From the NCBI GenBank assembly GCA_026702845.1, contig JADCLS010000002.1, positions 310,001 through 374,000 of the forward strand: DNA of 64,000 nucleotides, written 5' to 3'. Shown here piece after piece: positions 9,438-18,809 of this stretch. The notes under the pieces were generated by a model, which was not told the origin of the DNA, made no database searches, and was given only the letters and a program-made list of their open reading frames with translations. Each line of letters begins with the position of its first letter. Position 1 is the stretch's first letter. The position numbers were made by a program, and so were the translations under genes. This DNA comes from Candidatus Heimdallarchaeota archaeon (GTDB lineage: Archaea; Asgardarchaeota; Heimdallarchaeia; Heimdallarchaeales; Kariarchaeaceae).

Positions 9438-12110
9438 TTAAATTTCTCGTTCCTCAATCTTGACTGGGGCTGCTGTCACTCTTCCTTCTATTAAATCCCA
9501 ACCGATGAATCTGATTGCCATTTTATCTCCAAGTTTGGCTAGAATCTGCATGGGGTTATCTTCATCTACCTGTAACAGCTCTCTCCAGTTCTCTGGAGTG
9601 ATCTCTTCCTCTAGATTGAATTTACCTTTAGAGCCAAGAAATGCCATAGATTCGTAATCATCAACAAAGGTAGCTCCATCAGTCATCTGATTTAGTGGAA
9701 TACGAGCCTCGATACCATTGGGCAAAGTAACAAATACTCCTCCTCCTGAAACTGAGGTGACAATCCCTTGAGTATTCTCAGAATAACCTGGATTACGAGT
9801 AAGAAAGCTGAATCCAGCACCAACAATAATTCGTTCCAATTTCTCAGCAATTTCTGATTGTTCACTGCAGTGGATCGCTATATCTTCTATCTCATCAGCA
9901 GTGTATGCCATTTCTTCCTCAGCCAACATGGCTTTGCATACACGATGAGCTATTATATCAGGATATCGACGAATGGGAGAAGTGAAATGAAGATATGCAA
10001 CGGATCCTAACCCAAAGTGACCGATATTCCCTGGAAGGTAATTAGCTCTACTTAAGGTTCTTAACACAATAAGGTATGCTAGCTTACGATCATAATCGTC
10101 CTCGATCTTCTCCACTCTAGCAAGCACCTGTCTAAATGGCTTGAGGATTGCCTCCCGTTTCTCCTCAGATAATTGTGCTAATCCATCTTGATGAATTTTT
10201 CCAAGATCCACGTCCTCCTCTTCCTCTTCTTCTTTGGGTGAAAAAGCTGCCATATTACTTCCTGGACCCAGACTAAATGAAATATTTCCCCCTCCTTTTG
10301 TCATCATATCAAGCAATGAGGGTTTATCCTCCTCTTTTTTCTTCTCAAAAAGGTCTGGATAATCGATTTCACAATCCAGGCCGATCACTTTGGCATGAAC
10401 ATTAAAACGCTTAACATCTTCCTTATCAGGTAGAGGATGGTTACGGTAGACCACGGGAAGTTTTTTCTGTTGTATAATCTCAGCCACTGTTTCATTGGCA
10501 GCAACCATGAAGGTTTCTATCATCTGGGTGGAGTTTGATGCGGTTTTAGTCGATAAAGACATCTCACCACCTAACTCTAATCGCACATCATCTGTCATGA
10601 TCTTCAATCCCTTACGGTGCTGTTGAAGGAGAAGTGCAAATGTATGTAGATCAATAAACGGGCTTTCTCCCTTATCTATTGCCTCGTTTACAACATCGTA
10701 ACTCAAATTCTTTGTCACATTGATAACTGAATTGTGCACCTTACATTTGTCCAGAAGTTTATTTCCCTGTGAATCATAATGAATTTCTACAGTCATGGCT
10801 AATCGGGGTACTTGTTCCCTCAAAGAACATAGATTATCAGATAGGTGATGAGGCAGCATAGGTAGTACCCTTGTGGGTAGATATACTGATGTTGCCCGTC
10901 TGCGTGCATGCAGATCAAGACTACTATCCTTCTCAACATAGAAGGCCACATCAGCGATATGTACATAGAGGATGTAGTTATTTCCTTCCCGAGTAAGTGA
11001 TACTGCATCATCGAAATCCTTTGCAGTGGGCGGGTCAATAGTATATGCCTCTACTTCCCTGAAATCGGTTCTATCTTCAAATGCTCCGGGAGTATCCATG
11101 GGTTCTTTATACTCAGCTGCGATTGCTTCAATTCTCTCTGAAGTTTCCCAGTCAAAATCCTTCTCCAGTAACACCCTGCGTTTGGATATGGCTATCAGTG
11201 CCTCAGTATCATTCCAGTACCCAGCAGTGATCAGAAATTTTACAAATGCATCAGAGTAGCTAGTCTTTCCTTCATTCACATAATCCTCAGCAAGATAGGA
11301 TAGGAAGGTGTGGAGAGAGAAATCATCAAGTGTGTGAATATAGGTTCCACCCAGTCCGTTCTCACCCCATGAATCATGTTCCACGAAGTATGCCATTTTC
11401 TCGTACATGAACTGTAGAACCTCCTTATCTTCATCTTTGAATTCAATCTCTTCCCAGGGTTTTGGGGCGCGGATGACATGCATTTCCTCCGAATCCTCCT
11501 CAATGGGAACTTCTATCATATGAAACATCCTATTCTTCAAATTACCTAGCAATGAAATTGCATCAAGAACCTGTTTTCTAGTTTTCTCTGAGATAATAGT
11601 CCATACATTGCCTTTTACATCAAAGTATCCATGGCCTCTACTTCTATTGCTTTCCAGCAACCGTTTCAGCTCCTTACGTTTCTCCTTGGTTAAATCATCT
11701 AGATCCAGCTCGTACCACAATTTTGCAATAGTATCAAAATCAGCTTCCATTAACCCATGTGTTAACATTTTTTCCCATAGTTTTTTTTCTGATAGTATCC
11801 CTACTTTCGTCTCAGTTTGATTGATCCGCTCACTTTGATCCTTTATCTCATTGATCCAAGTGACTAATCTCTTCTTCATATCCTTCATCTCGGGCAATGC
11901 ATCACCCCGGAGTTGAATGGATTTACCAAGTGATTTACTATCCATATTATTTTGTTTCATTTCTTGCATTCCCTTGATGGTGTAAACCTTAACCATCTGG
12001 GTTTTGCTTTTTTTCTTTCTGAATTTCTCAACAAATATACCATAATTTTCTGGTTCCTCAATACCATTGATGCCAGGTTTGAACTTAACCAGATCTCCTT
12101 TTGATACCAT
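9438..12110 (-). CDS. RNB-family 3'-5' exoribonuclease (RNase II/R-like)
   Basis: An 890-residue exoribonuclease. The RNB catalytic domain covers about residues 340-740. Its metal-binding cluster IDPPTAKDFDDAVSL, near residue 360, keeps all the aspartates corresponding to D201/D207/D209/D210 of E. coli RNase II. Also visible are TSVYLPTRVLPMLPHHLSD and the late motif FTSPIRRYPDIIAHR. An S1-like segment follows (GIVTSVSGGGVFVTLPNGIEARIP). An acidic insert (KEEEEEEDVDLG) near residue 625 interrupts the RNB domain. The N-terminal ~330 residues are not clear cold-shock domains. The enzyme degrades RNA processively in the cytoplasm. RNB enzymes are patchy in archaea, so transfer is possible, but codon use looks like the neighbours. 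Confidence 0.9.
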   Translation of the reverse strand: MVSKGDLVKFKPGINGIEEPENYGIFVEKFRKKKSKTQMVKVYTIKGMQEMKQNNMDSKSLGKSIQLRGDALPEMKDMKKRLVTWINEIKDQSERINQTETKVGILSEKKLWEKMLTHGLMEADFDTIAKLWYELDLDDLTKEKRKELKRLLESNRSRGHGYFDVKGNVWTIISEKTRKQVLDAISLLGNLKNRMFHMIEVPIEEDSEEMHVIRAPKPWEEIEFKDEDKEVLQFMYEKMAYFVEHDSWGENGLGGTYIHTLDDFSLHTFLSYLAEDYVNEGKTSYSDAFVKFLITAGYWNDTEALIAISKRRVLLEKDFDWETSERIEAIAAEYKEPMDTPGAFEDRTDFREVEAYTIDPPTAKDFDDAVSLTREGNNYILYVHIADVAFYVEKDSSLDLHARRRATSVYLPTRVLPMLPHHLSDNLCSLREQVPRLAMTVEIHYDSQGNKLLDKCKVHNSVINVTKNLSYDVVNEAIDKGESPFIDLHTFALLLQQHRKGLKIMTDDVRLELGGEMSLSTKTASNSTQMIETFMVAANETVAEIIQQKKLPVVYRNHPLPDKEDVKRFNVHAKVIGLDCEIDYPDLFEKKKEEDKPSLLDMMTKGGGNISFSLGPGSNMAAFSPKEEEEEEDVDLGKIHQDGLAQLSEEKREAILKPFRQVLARVEKIEDDYDRKLAYLIVLRTLSRANYLPGNIGHFGLGSVAYLHFTSPIRRYPDIIAHRVCKAMLAEEEMAYTADEIEDIAIHCSEQSEIAEKLERIIVGAGFSFLTRNPGYSENTQGIVTSVSGGGVFVTLPNGIEARIPLNQMTDGATFVDDYESMAFLGSKGKFNLEEEITPENWRELLQVDEDNPMQILAKLGDKMAIRFIGWDLIEGRVTAAPVKIEEREI

Positions 12111-12231
12111 ACTCTCTGTATGAAGGTAGTTATCTCAAGAATATAAACAAATTGAATCACACAATGCGTCTTGTCAATTACCATTCTGTATGTTGCAAAC
12201 CTTAAAGAATTATTTATCCCAATTCACATCT

Positions 12232-12642
12232 ATGAGTGAGATCTTCAAGGATGGGATACCCTATACTATAGAACGTACTGAAGATTTAGAACCATTTTGG
12301 AAGGCAATGCAAGAAGAAGAATTGAAAACCACTCAATGTGTAGCTTGCGAATTCATACATTTTCCACCTGTAGTTACCCTGTGCACCCGTTGCTATGGAA
12401 AAGAGCATCGTTGGATCGTTCTAGACAAAAGAGGAGTAGTAGAATCTCATACCTTGGTTCACCTCCCTCCCTTTGGATTCTCCTCAAAATACCATCTAGT
12501 GGTGGTAAGACTAGATAATTCAGAAGTGGTGATGATTGGTAGATACTTGGGAGATCAACCAGCAATAGCAGTAAAGGTCGAGTTAAAATTTGAGTATATT
12601 GAAGGTATAGGCCTATTTGTCTTTTATCCTTTAAATGAATAA
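12232..12642 (+). CDS. DUF35 OB-fold protein with rubredoxin-like zinc ribbon
   Basis: A 136-residue acyl-CoA-binding accessory protein. Residues about 15-55 carry a helix (EPFWKAMQEEELKTTQC) and a zinc ribbon with CVAC and CTRC. An OB-fold follows (GVVESHTLVHLPP ... VVVRLDN). In archaea DUF35 proteins bridge acetoacetyl-CoA thiolase and HMG-CoA synthase and channel intermediates of the mevalonate pathway; neither partner is adjacent here. I chose the ATG at 12232 over the one at 12190 because a TATA box (TATTTAT, 12211-12217) lies inside the longer frame, and the shorter form matches family length. The CxxC pattern is retained, so it should bind zinc. Confidence 0.75.
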   Translation: MSEIFKDGIPYTIERTEDLEPFWKAMQEEELKTTQCVACEFIHFPPVVTLCTRCYGKEHRWIVLDKRGVVESHTLVHLPPFGFSSKYHLVVVRLDNSEVVMIGRYLGDQPAIAVKVELKFEYIEGIGLFVFYPLNE

Positions 12643-12690
12643 CATATGGATAACATGTCTGTTTAAATACTTCATAAAGCAAACAATACT

Positions 12691-12855
12691 ATGTTAACTG
12701 AGAATAGAATAGAGAAACTGATTACTGTGTGTGCTTGGTGTGGTCATGAGATTACAAAAAATGGAATTCGCAAATCTAGAGTATTTGAAAAAGGAGATCG
12801 AGAGAACTATTCAAATGGAATCTGCTTGGTTTGTGCTGTTACCTATTTCAAATAG
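12691..12855 (+). CDS. 54-residue CAWC-type zinc-binding protein
   Basis: A complete small ORF with two cysteine pairs, CAWC (14-17) and GICLVC (43-48). The spacing and surrounding residues resemble the CAWCKKIR...SHGICPEC module usually found attached to bacterial and archaeal signalling proteins (histidine kinases, response regulators). Here it stands alone. A TATA box (TTTAAATA, 12663-12670) about 25 bases before the ATG suggests a leaderless mRNA. The hydrophobic spacing fits one zinc site. The function is unknown; it may act as a stand-alone sensor or interaction module. Confidence 0.65.
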   Translation: MLTENRIEKLITVCAWCGHEITKNGIRKSRVFEKGDRENYSNGICLVCAVTYFK

Positions 12856-12995
12856 GATAATTCAATAAAAGTGATGAAGTTCACTTTATAATTCACCAAA
12901 TTCCTTTTAATGGTTTAAAATACTTTGTTAATAATGCTAATTTTAAAAACTTTAAAAGGAGTTGGGTATTATTCGCATTAGGGGTATATTATAGA

Positions 12996-14051
12996 TTGAG
13001 TGAAGATTCCACTAAAATTAAATCTGCAAAGGATAAGGATAAGTTCGAGGATATTGTAGCCTTTCTACTAAAAGAAGGGTTATTCGTAGATGGAGAATTC
13101 GGTCCATATGATAAGGGGGAATCTGAGAGAAAACTACCCAATGATAACGATACTATTCTTCTTAGACAGCATCCCAGGAATGAAAATACATTCTTTCCAG
13201 ATATTGTGATCAAGACGAAGAAATATAAAAATCATCAACCATTTATGGTGATCCATGTTGATAATGGTAACATCACTACAAATGAAATTAGTCAAATCAT
13301 TGAATTTGGTACTAATGAAATAGTTGCATCGTATATCTTCATTATTACGCCTAAGAGTGGCAAAATTAACAAAGAGATCGTATCAGAACTAGAAAATGCA
13401 GGCATCGGAGTATTAACTCTACCATTTGTTGATGGAATTGAGATTGATGAATTACGAGATCAAATGAATTGGGAAATTGTACCCAAGATTATATTATCTA
13501 CCGATGCTGAAACTTTAAAGAAAGATGGAGATATTAGGCAGAGCAATGTTAATTATTATATTACTAGACTGCTCAAAGCTACTTCCTTTATGTGTGGTAA
13601 TGTTGAGATAAATCCTGATGATTTTGGTACTATCACACTTGAGGAACTAAAGGAACAGATTTCTTCCATTGAAGAAATAAACGAAGATGATGAATTGGAA
13701 CCTGAATCAAAACCTAAAACTCAGGTCATCAAAGGAGATAAAAAAATGAAATCACAAAAAACAGATGAATTATCTATCCGTATTGGTGAAGCAGTGCTAA
13801 CCAAATTTGAACGAGCTAGGATAGTAGGTGCTAGAGCACTACAATTAAGCCAGGGGGCCCCATCTCTCATTGCTCTTGATCAAAATGATGATCTACAGCC
13901 AATAGATGTGGCCAAGGAAGAACTAAAATATCGTGTTTTACCTCTTGGTATTGCTAGAAGGCTACCACTTGGTAAAACAGAAATAATTGAGATACAGAGA
14001 CTAAAAGACAGAGAATCAATTTCAGATATTGATGATATTGTATTGAATTAA
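12996..14051 (+). CDS. rpo6: Fusion of a restriction-endonuclease-fold-like domain with RNA polymerase subunit Rpo6 (RpoK/Rpb6)
   Basis: One uninterrupted 351-codon frame. The C-terminal ~100 residues (251-351) are archaeal RNA polymerase subunit Rpo6: [26 protein letters not shown], and [19 protein letters not shown] are diagnostic. Residues about 15-145 look like a Mrr/PD-(D/E)xK-type alpha/beta domain: PDIVI at 68-72, a strand FMVIHVDN at 83-90, then ASYIFIITP and AGIGVLTL. The usual E-x-K is replaced by H-V-D, so nuclease activity is unlikely. An acidic linker (226-240) joins the halves. The long product must start at TTG 12996, since no ATG lies in frame upstream. An internal ATG at 13746 with GGAG eight bases before it could give a free 101-residue Rpo6. 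Rpo6 docks on the polymerase core and is essential. Confidence 0.85.
   Translation: MSEDSTKIKSAKDKDKFEDIVAFLLKEGLFVDGEFGPYDKGESERKLPNDNDTILLRQHPRNENTFFPDIVIKTKKYKNHQPFMVIHVDNGNITTNEISQIIEFGTNEIVASYIFIITPKSGKINKEIVSELENAGIGVLTLPFVDGIEIDELRDQMNWEIVPKIILSTDAETLKKDGDIRQSNVNYYITRLLKATSFMCGNVEINPDDFGTITLEELKEQISSIEEINEDDELEPESKPKTQVIKGDKKMKSQKTDELSIRIGEAVLTKFERARIVGARALQLSQGAPSLIALDQNDDLQPIDVAKEELKYRVLPLGIARRLPLGKTEIIEIQRLKDRESISDIDDIVLN
13734..13748 (+). promoter_or_regulatory. Internal ribosome-binding site and ATG for free Rpo6
   Basis: GGAG at 13734-13737 is followed eight bases later by an in-frame ATG at 13746-13748, exactly before the conserved Rpo6 region. It decides whether Rpo6 is made alone, only as a fusion, or as both. 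Confidence 0.5.
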
Positions 14052-15910
14052 TTGACCTGAGATAACTCGAGTTGGTTCTTTACTAGCTGATAATAAGCAC
14101 CTTGTTGATGCAATAACTCTTCATGCTTGCCAGATTCAACGATCCTGCCACCATCTATCACTAGTATATTATCTGCATCTCGAATAGTTGTCAATCTATG
14201 AGCTATAATAAACGCAGTTCTGTCCTCAAGTAGTAATTTTATAGCTTTTTGGATTTTTATCTCAGAGAAAAGGTCGATACTCGATGATGCTTCATCCAGA
14301 ATTAAGATTCGTGGATTTGCGATAAGTACTGTTGCAAGAACAAGTAATTGTCTTTGTCCCACACTCAATCTGCCCCCTCGTTCCTGGAGTGGAGTATCAA
14401 GTCGCAAAGGCATCTTTGAAATATACTCTTTCAAACCAACCTTGTCCAAGGCACCCCACATCTCCTCTTCAGAAACCATGGGATTTCCAAGTTTAAGATT
14501 ATCTCTGATGCTTGTAGAGAATAAAAAGAAATCCTGAGGTACCGTGGCTATTTGTGATCTGAAACTAGGGAGAGAATATTTCCTAATATCAGAACCATCA
14601 ATCAGAAGCTGTCCGGATTGAAACTCATACATTCTTGACAATATGTTGACGATAGTTGATTTTCCTGCTCCAGTTCGACCAACTAGTGCAACCGTCTCAC
14701 CTGCATTCACCTTAAGATTGAAATTGCGATAAATCCATTCATTCTCCACATAGGCAAAATTCAAATCAATAAACTCTACCTCTCCTTGAATATATGGTAA
14801 ATCTGGAAGATTAGTATTCATAGGTACTTTGGTTTTGGTATCAAGAAGTGCATAAACACGTTCAGCTCCCGTGAGAGCATCTTGGAGTTGTTGATAGAAT
14901 TGTCCGAGTTGTATGACAGGTCTGAAAAGTATAGCATTATAATTGAGAAAAGCAACAAGAGCACCAATTGTGATAAAACCATCAATTACTCTCAAGCCAC
15001 CAATATATACAGTGAATGCAGTCCCAAGAACTGATAAAAATAAATATATGGGAAAAAAGACTGCAGACATTGAATCAGCTGTTATAGCTGCTTTTTGATT
15101 GTCTAGATTAAGTTCCTTGAATACTTCAATATTTTCTTCCTCTCTGTTCATGCCCTTAGATACTTTGATACCAGCTATGGCCTCTCCAATGTTGGCCATC
15201 AAAATCGAATTAGTTCGTCTGGTTTCCTTACGTAGAGGTCTGGCATACCTTCGGGCTACTCCCCCTACAATTACCACCACAGGAATGGAAATGATAGCAA
15301 CTAGTGAGAGAACAAAATCCATGCGAATAACGATCACCAGTACTACTATCACTGAAACCATATTCGATACATTCATGATCACTTGACCCCCAAGCATCTG
15401 TCGAATAGCTTGTAAATCTGAGGTCAATCTACTCATGATTCTTCCCACCTCATTCCTGTCATGATAGCTTAGATCAAGAGCTTGCAAATGTGCAAACATA
15501 TCAATTCGCATCTCTAGCTCAGCTTTGAGTCCCAGTTCAGCTATCAAAAGGGTTTGATACCTAGAGATGACAAAAATAATAATCTGAAGGCCCAAATACA
15601 GAAATGATAGGATTGTCGCAGTTTTCCACTTGCTTTCAAGGGGAATAAAATCCATTGATTGGATAATATCTATAATTATTCCAAAGAGAACCCCTTCTGG
15701 TTGCATACCATATGCTAGAATGTCTATTGTCACAAAAAGAAGCAAAGGACCACTGGCTGTGAGCAAGGCATTCAATCCCATGGATATAAGAATGATTACA
15801 ACTTCCCTCATGTATTTTTTCACATATGAGAACATGAACTTATAGAGAAACATATCTGAATAACCAAAACTACCTCGTTTCGTTTCCTTAGCAGCATCGG
15901 TGTGACTCAT
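14048..15910 (-). CDS. ABC exporter subunit, catalytically competent half of a heterodimer
   Basis: A 620-residue half-transporter with six membrane segments (about 35-330) and a nucleotide-binding domain (about 370-615). Walker A is GRTGAGKST, Walker [13 protein letters not shown] with the catalytic Glu, and the H-loop IIAHRL. The signature is LSVGQ rather than LSGGQ, a change typical of the subunit that completes the degenerate site in heterodimeric exporters such as TM287/288. I set the start at 15910: GAGGAGG precedes this ATG and it overlaps the previous stop by four bases (ATGA). A longer in-frame start at 15940 lacks such a signal. It likely exports drugs or lipids. Confidence 0.88.
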   Translation of the reverse strand: MSHTDAAKETKRGSFGYSDMFLYKFMFSYVKKYMREVVIILISMGLNALLTASGPLLLFVTIDILAYGMQPEGVLFGIIIDIIQSMDFIPLESKWKTATILSFLYLGLQIIIFVISRYQTLLIAELGLKAELEMRIDMFAHLQALDLSYHDRNEVGRIMSRLTSDLQAIRQMLGGQVIMNVSNMVSVIVVLVIVIRMDFVLSLVAIISIPVVVIVGGVARRYARPLRKETRRTNSILMANIGEAIAGIKVSKGMNREEENIEVFKELNLDNQKAAITADSMSAVFFPIYLFLSVLGTAFTVYIGGLRVIDGFITIGALVAFLNYNAILFRPVIQLGQFYQQLQDALTGAERVYALLDTKTKVPMNTNLPDLPYIQGEVEFIDLNFAYVENEWIYRNFNLKVNAGETVALVGRTGAGKSTIVNILSRMYEFQSGQLLIDGSDIRKYSLPSFRSQIATVPQDFFLFSTSIRDNLKLGNPMVSEEEMWGALDKVGLKEYISKMPLRLDTPLQERGGRLSVGQRQLLVLATVLIANPRILILDEASSSIDLFSEIKIQKAIKLLLEDRTAFIIAHRLTTIRDADNILVIDGGRIVESGKHEELLHQQGAYYQLVKNQLELSQVN

Positions 15911-17658
15911 TGTATTTCCTCCTCTATTTCTTGATCCCAATTCATAAATTTCACCTGATCAGTAACTGTATTAATGAAATCCTTGTAGATACCCTGTTGA
16001 AGCATAAGTGAATCATGTTTTCCATCCTGTACAATCTTCCCATCAGAAAGAACTATTATCCGATCAACATATCTCAAGGAACTCGGTCTCTGAGAGATCA
16101 CTATCGTTGTTCTTCGTTTTGAAGCACGTTCGAGAGATTCTTGAATTTTCGCTTCTGTTTCAGGATCTATAGCACTCACACTATCATCAAACACCAGTAT
16201 TTCAGGGTTTTTAAGCAGGGTTCTCGCTATTGTTACTCGTTGTCTCTGACCACCAGACAATGTTACTCCTCTCTCTCCTACTAATGTTTCATATCCATCT
16301 TCCAAGGAAACTATGAACTCATGGATATGTGCAGCCTTAGCAGCCTCAATCACCCGTTCTCTTGAAGCACTGGGATTACCAAAAGCGATGTTATCATGCA
16401 GGGAGAGGGTGAATAGAAAAGCCTCTTGATGAACAATTGAGATATGTGACCTCAAAGATCTCACCGTAAATTGTGTTTTGATATCTTTATCATCAAGTAG
16501 GATACGTCCGCCTGTTGGATCAAAAAACCGAGGTATTAAATTAATTAATGTACTCTTGCCTGAACCTGTAGCACCTAGAAGAGCCACCTTCTGTCCAGCA
16601 GGTATATGAAGGCTGAAATCACATAATATATTATTCTCACCCTCAAATCCAAAACTAATATGATCAAATTTAAGATCCCCATCAACCAGAGTAATATTTT
16701 CTGCATCTGGAGAATCATAGATATCTACCTCAGCATCAAATATTTCACCTAGGCGAATAGCTGCAGAATTAGCGTCCTGAGCAACTATGCCAATCCATCC
16801 CAAAAATCGTCCAGGTACAGCTAAATTCAAGCTCAATAACATAAAGGTGATAAATTGGCCCACTGTTATCCGGTTTGTCGCCACAAAAGCACCACCAAGA
16901 AAAACTAAAAAGATCAATGCCAATGAGATTATAATAACCATTCCTGGAATAATAGTTGCCCTTACTTTGGCTGTCTTCATAGAAGCATCAAAAAACGCTT
17001 GATTCTTCACATTAAAAATCTCCTCCTGCTCTTTCTCACGGCCAAAGGATTTGACAGTCTGTATACCTTGTAAATTTTGAGCAAGAGTATCTGATACTTC
17101 AGCCATCTTGTAGCGAGCATCATAAAAGACTTGTTTATTTTTTCCTGCAAACCAACTTACAAAACCAATTATGAGGATCGGGATTAATACAAATATCAAA
17201 GCCATCTCTACAGAGACAGAAATCATGGAGATTATCGCAGAGGCGAAGAGAAATACAACCAGAAATGTTATTCTCAGGCCCCATGTAAGTAAATCTCGAA
17301 GCGAGAAAATCTCAGATATGGAACGTTCCATTATCTGACCAGTATTCTCCTTTGAGAAAAATTTCAATTCTTGTTCTTGTAGAGCCATGAATATATCTTG
17401 ACGGAGGTCAAAGATTATGCGTTGAGCAAATCTTACCACAAAATATCTCATACTAAAATTCATGAATAAATCTAGAATTGCCAAACCAAGAAGTATGAAG
17501 AACCCTATCAATAATCCAGTTTTATCTTTAATTGGTAGGACCTCATCCGTGATTATTCCCACTTGAATAGGAATTAAGGTCTCAGCTAGTGCTGCAATCA
17601 TTGTTGACAAACCAACAAGGAAAAATAGAATATAGTATTTTTTTACATAAGGCTTCAT
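15907..17658 (-). CDS. ABC exporter subunit with degenerate ATP site
   Basis: A 583-residue half-transporter: six membrane segments (about 5-300) and a nucleotide-binding domain with Walker A GATGSGKST and a perfect signature LSGGQRQR. Walker B is ILVFDDSVSAID, with Asp in place of the catalytic Glu, and the H-loop is VISQRP, with Gln in place of His. These two changes mark the non-hydrolysing site of heterodimeric exporters of the TM287/288, LmrCD and BmrCD type. It is the first gene of the pair and overlaps the competent partner by four bases. The two form one transporter in the cytoplasmic membrane. Confidence 0.88.
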   Translation of the reverse strand: MKPYVKKYYILFFLVGLSTMIAALAETLIPIQVGIITDEVLPIKDKTGLLIGFFILLGLAILDLFMNFSMRYFVVRFAQRIIFDLRQDIFMALQEQELKFFSKENTGQIMERSISEIFSLRDLLTWGLRITFLVVFLFASAIISMISVSVEMALIFVLIPILIIGFVSWFAGKNKQVFYDARYKMAEVSDTLAQNLQGIQTVKSFGREKEQEEIFNVKNQAFFDASMKTAKVRATIIPGMVIIISLALIFLVFLGGAFVATNRITVGQFITFMLLSLNLAVPGRFLGWIGIVAQDANSAAIRLGEIFDAEVDIYDSPDAENITLVDGDLKFDHISFGFEGENNILCDFSLHIPAGQKVALLGATGSGKSTLINLIPRFFDPTGGRILLDDKDIKTQFTVRSLRSHISIVHQEAFLFTLSLHDNIAFGNPSASRERVIEAAKAAHIHEFIVSLEDGYETLVGERGVTLSGGQRQRVTIARTLLKNPEILVFDDSVSAIDPETEAKIQESLERASKRRTTIVISQRPSSLRYVDRIIVLSDGKIVQDGKHDSLMLQQGIYKDFINTVTDQVKFMNWDQEIEEEIQ

Positions 17659-17755
17659 TAAGGAATATAATTCTTGTATAGCAATAACCCCGGTGTGATT
17701 CCCATTAATTTTATCTTTATAACTAATATGAAAGCGGGAAGTTAGAAATTACATC

Positions 17756-18604
17756 TTATTTTATGATCATATTCATATTTTCGATCAATATTTTCTTCAA
17801 GACATCATCAGGAAGAGGAAGTTCAGCAATAGCCTCTGCATTCATTCTGGGACTTGGTACTCCTGGGGATGGATAATCAGAACCAAATAATAATCGATTA
17901 CTGTATCGTTCCAATCGGGGAAAATACTTATGGATTAATTTAGGAGGAACACCTGCTATATCCATGTATAACTGCGGAAATTTTATCATCAAGTACTCAG
18001 CTTCTCTCTGCCAGAATGGTCTTCCTCCATGACACATGATCACAGTAAGATCTGGAAAATCAATAAGAATATCCTCAAGATCAAGTGGGTTACCATACTT
18101 GGATCTAGCAGCCTTGAAAATGGATGATCCTGTATGAAACATTACAGGAACCTTGAGTTCTTCACACATCAAATATAGATCGTGTTGTTCTTTCAATCCA
18201 GAACGGGTGTATTCATTTGGATAGAGTAATTGATGTGGTCCATGCACTTTAAGACCTCTAATTTTCCCAGATTCAATATATTCTCTCATGACCAGGACAA
18301 CATTCTCTCCTTTTCTTGGAATGATACCACCAATAGGAATTAATCGATCATCACTATCATCGCAAAAAGCAGATACCCAGTCATTTGTCGACCTGGTGTA
18401 ACCGATGACTTCAGGTGATTCATAATTTATCACCCATGCCCGTTGCATACCTATAGCATCCATCATACCTAATAATGCAGAGTTATCGTCAGGACTATCA
18501 TAAAAGGATTTGAAATGGGGGAATTCTTCCTTAATTATGTCAGTAATTGTTGATTCTTGCATACTTGGGTCATGAAAATGCAGATGAACATCGTTGAACT
18601 TCAC
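17756..18604 (-). CDS. Amidohydrolase-2 family metal-dependent hydrolase
   Basis: A 282-residue TIM-barrel enzyme of the ACMSD/amidohydrolase-2 group. The metal-binding HLHFH comes at the start (residues 7-11). Later motifs are GLKVHGP, PVMFHTG (metal His), VIMCHGG, and near the end LLFGSDYPSPG with the catalytic Asp. Such enzymes decarboxylate or hydrolyse aromatic and carboxylic substrates; the substrate here is unknown. It lies back to back with a dehydrogenase of the isocitrate/isopropylmalate family, which may point to a shared catabolic route, but that is only context. Confidence 0.8.
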   Translation of the reverse strand: MKFNDVHLHFHDPSMQESTITDIIKEEFPHFKSFYDSPDDNSALLGMMDAIGMQRAWVINYESPEVIGYTRSTNDWVSAFCDDSDDRLIPIGGIIPRKGENVVLVMREYIESGKIRGLKVHGPHQLLYPNEYTRSGLKEQHDLYLMCEELKVPVMFHTGSSIFKAARSKYGNPLDLEDILIDFPDLTVIMCHGGRPFWQREAEYLMIKFPQLYMDIAGVPPKLIHKYFPRLERYSNRLLFGSDYPSPGVPSPRMNAEAIAELPLPDDVLKKILIENMNMIIK

Positions 18605-18809
18605 AACTAACCTAAGAGCAAAACTGAATTGACAGATATAAACATATTAGGGGATTGATAGACTTAAACGTAAAATGACATTAAAGAAAAAAATGATTAA
18701 ATTTGTAGTACTTCAACCTATTAACTCGTCCATTACTTTTGAGAAGAGTGGAATTACTACTATTCACCCTAAGAAATACTTTTCATCGGAGGGCCTTTTG
18801 GTAACTCAG

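Noticed and set aside
15911..15940. Ten-codon extension of the ABC exporter subunit
   Set aside because: The ATG at 15910 has GAGGAGG and the typical four-base overlap; the longer start has neither.
18675..18809. 45-codon extension upstream of the dehydrogenase start
   Set aside because: The family begins close to the IIPGDGIG motif, and a TATA-like sequence lies inside the extension.
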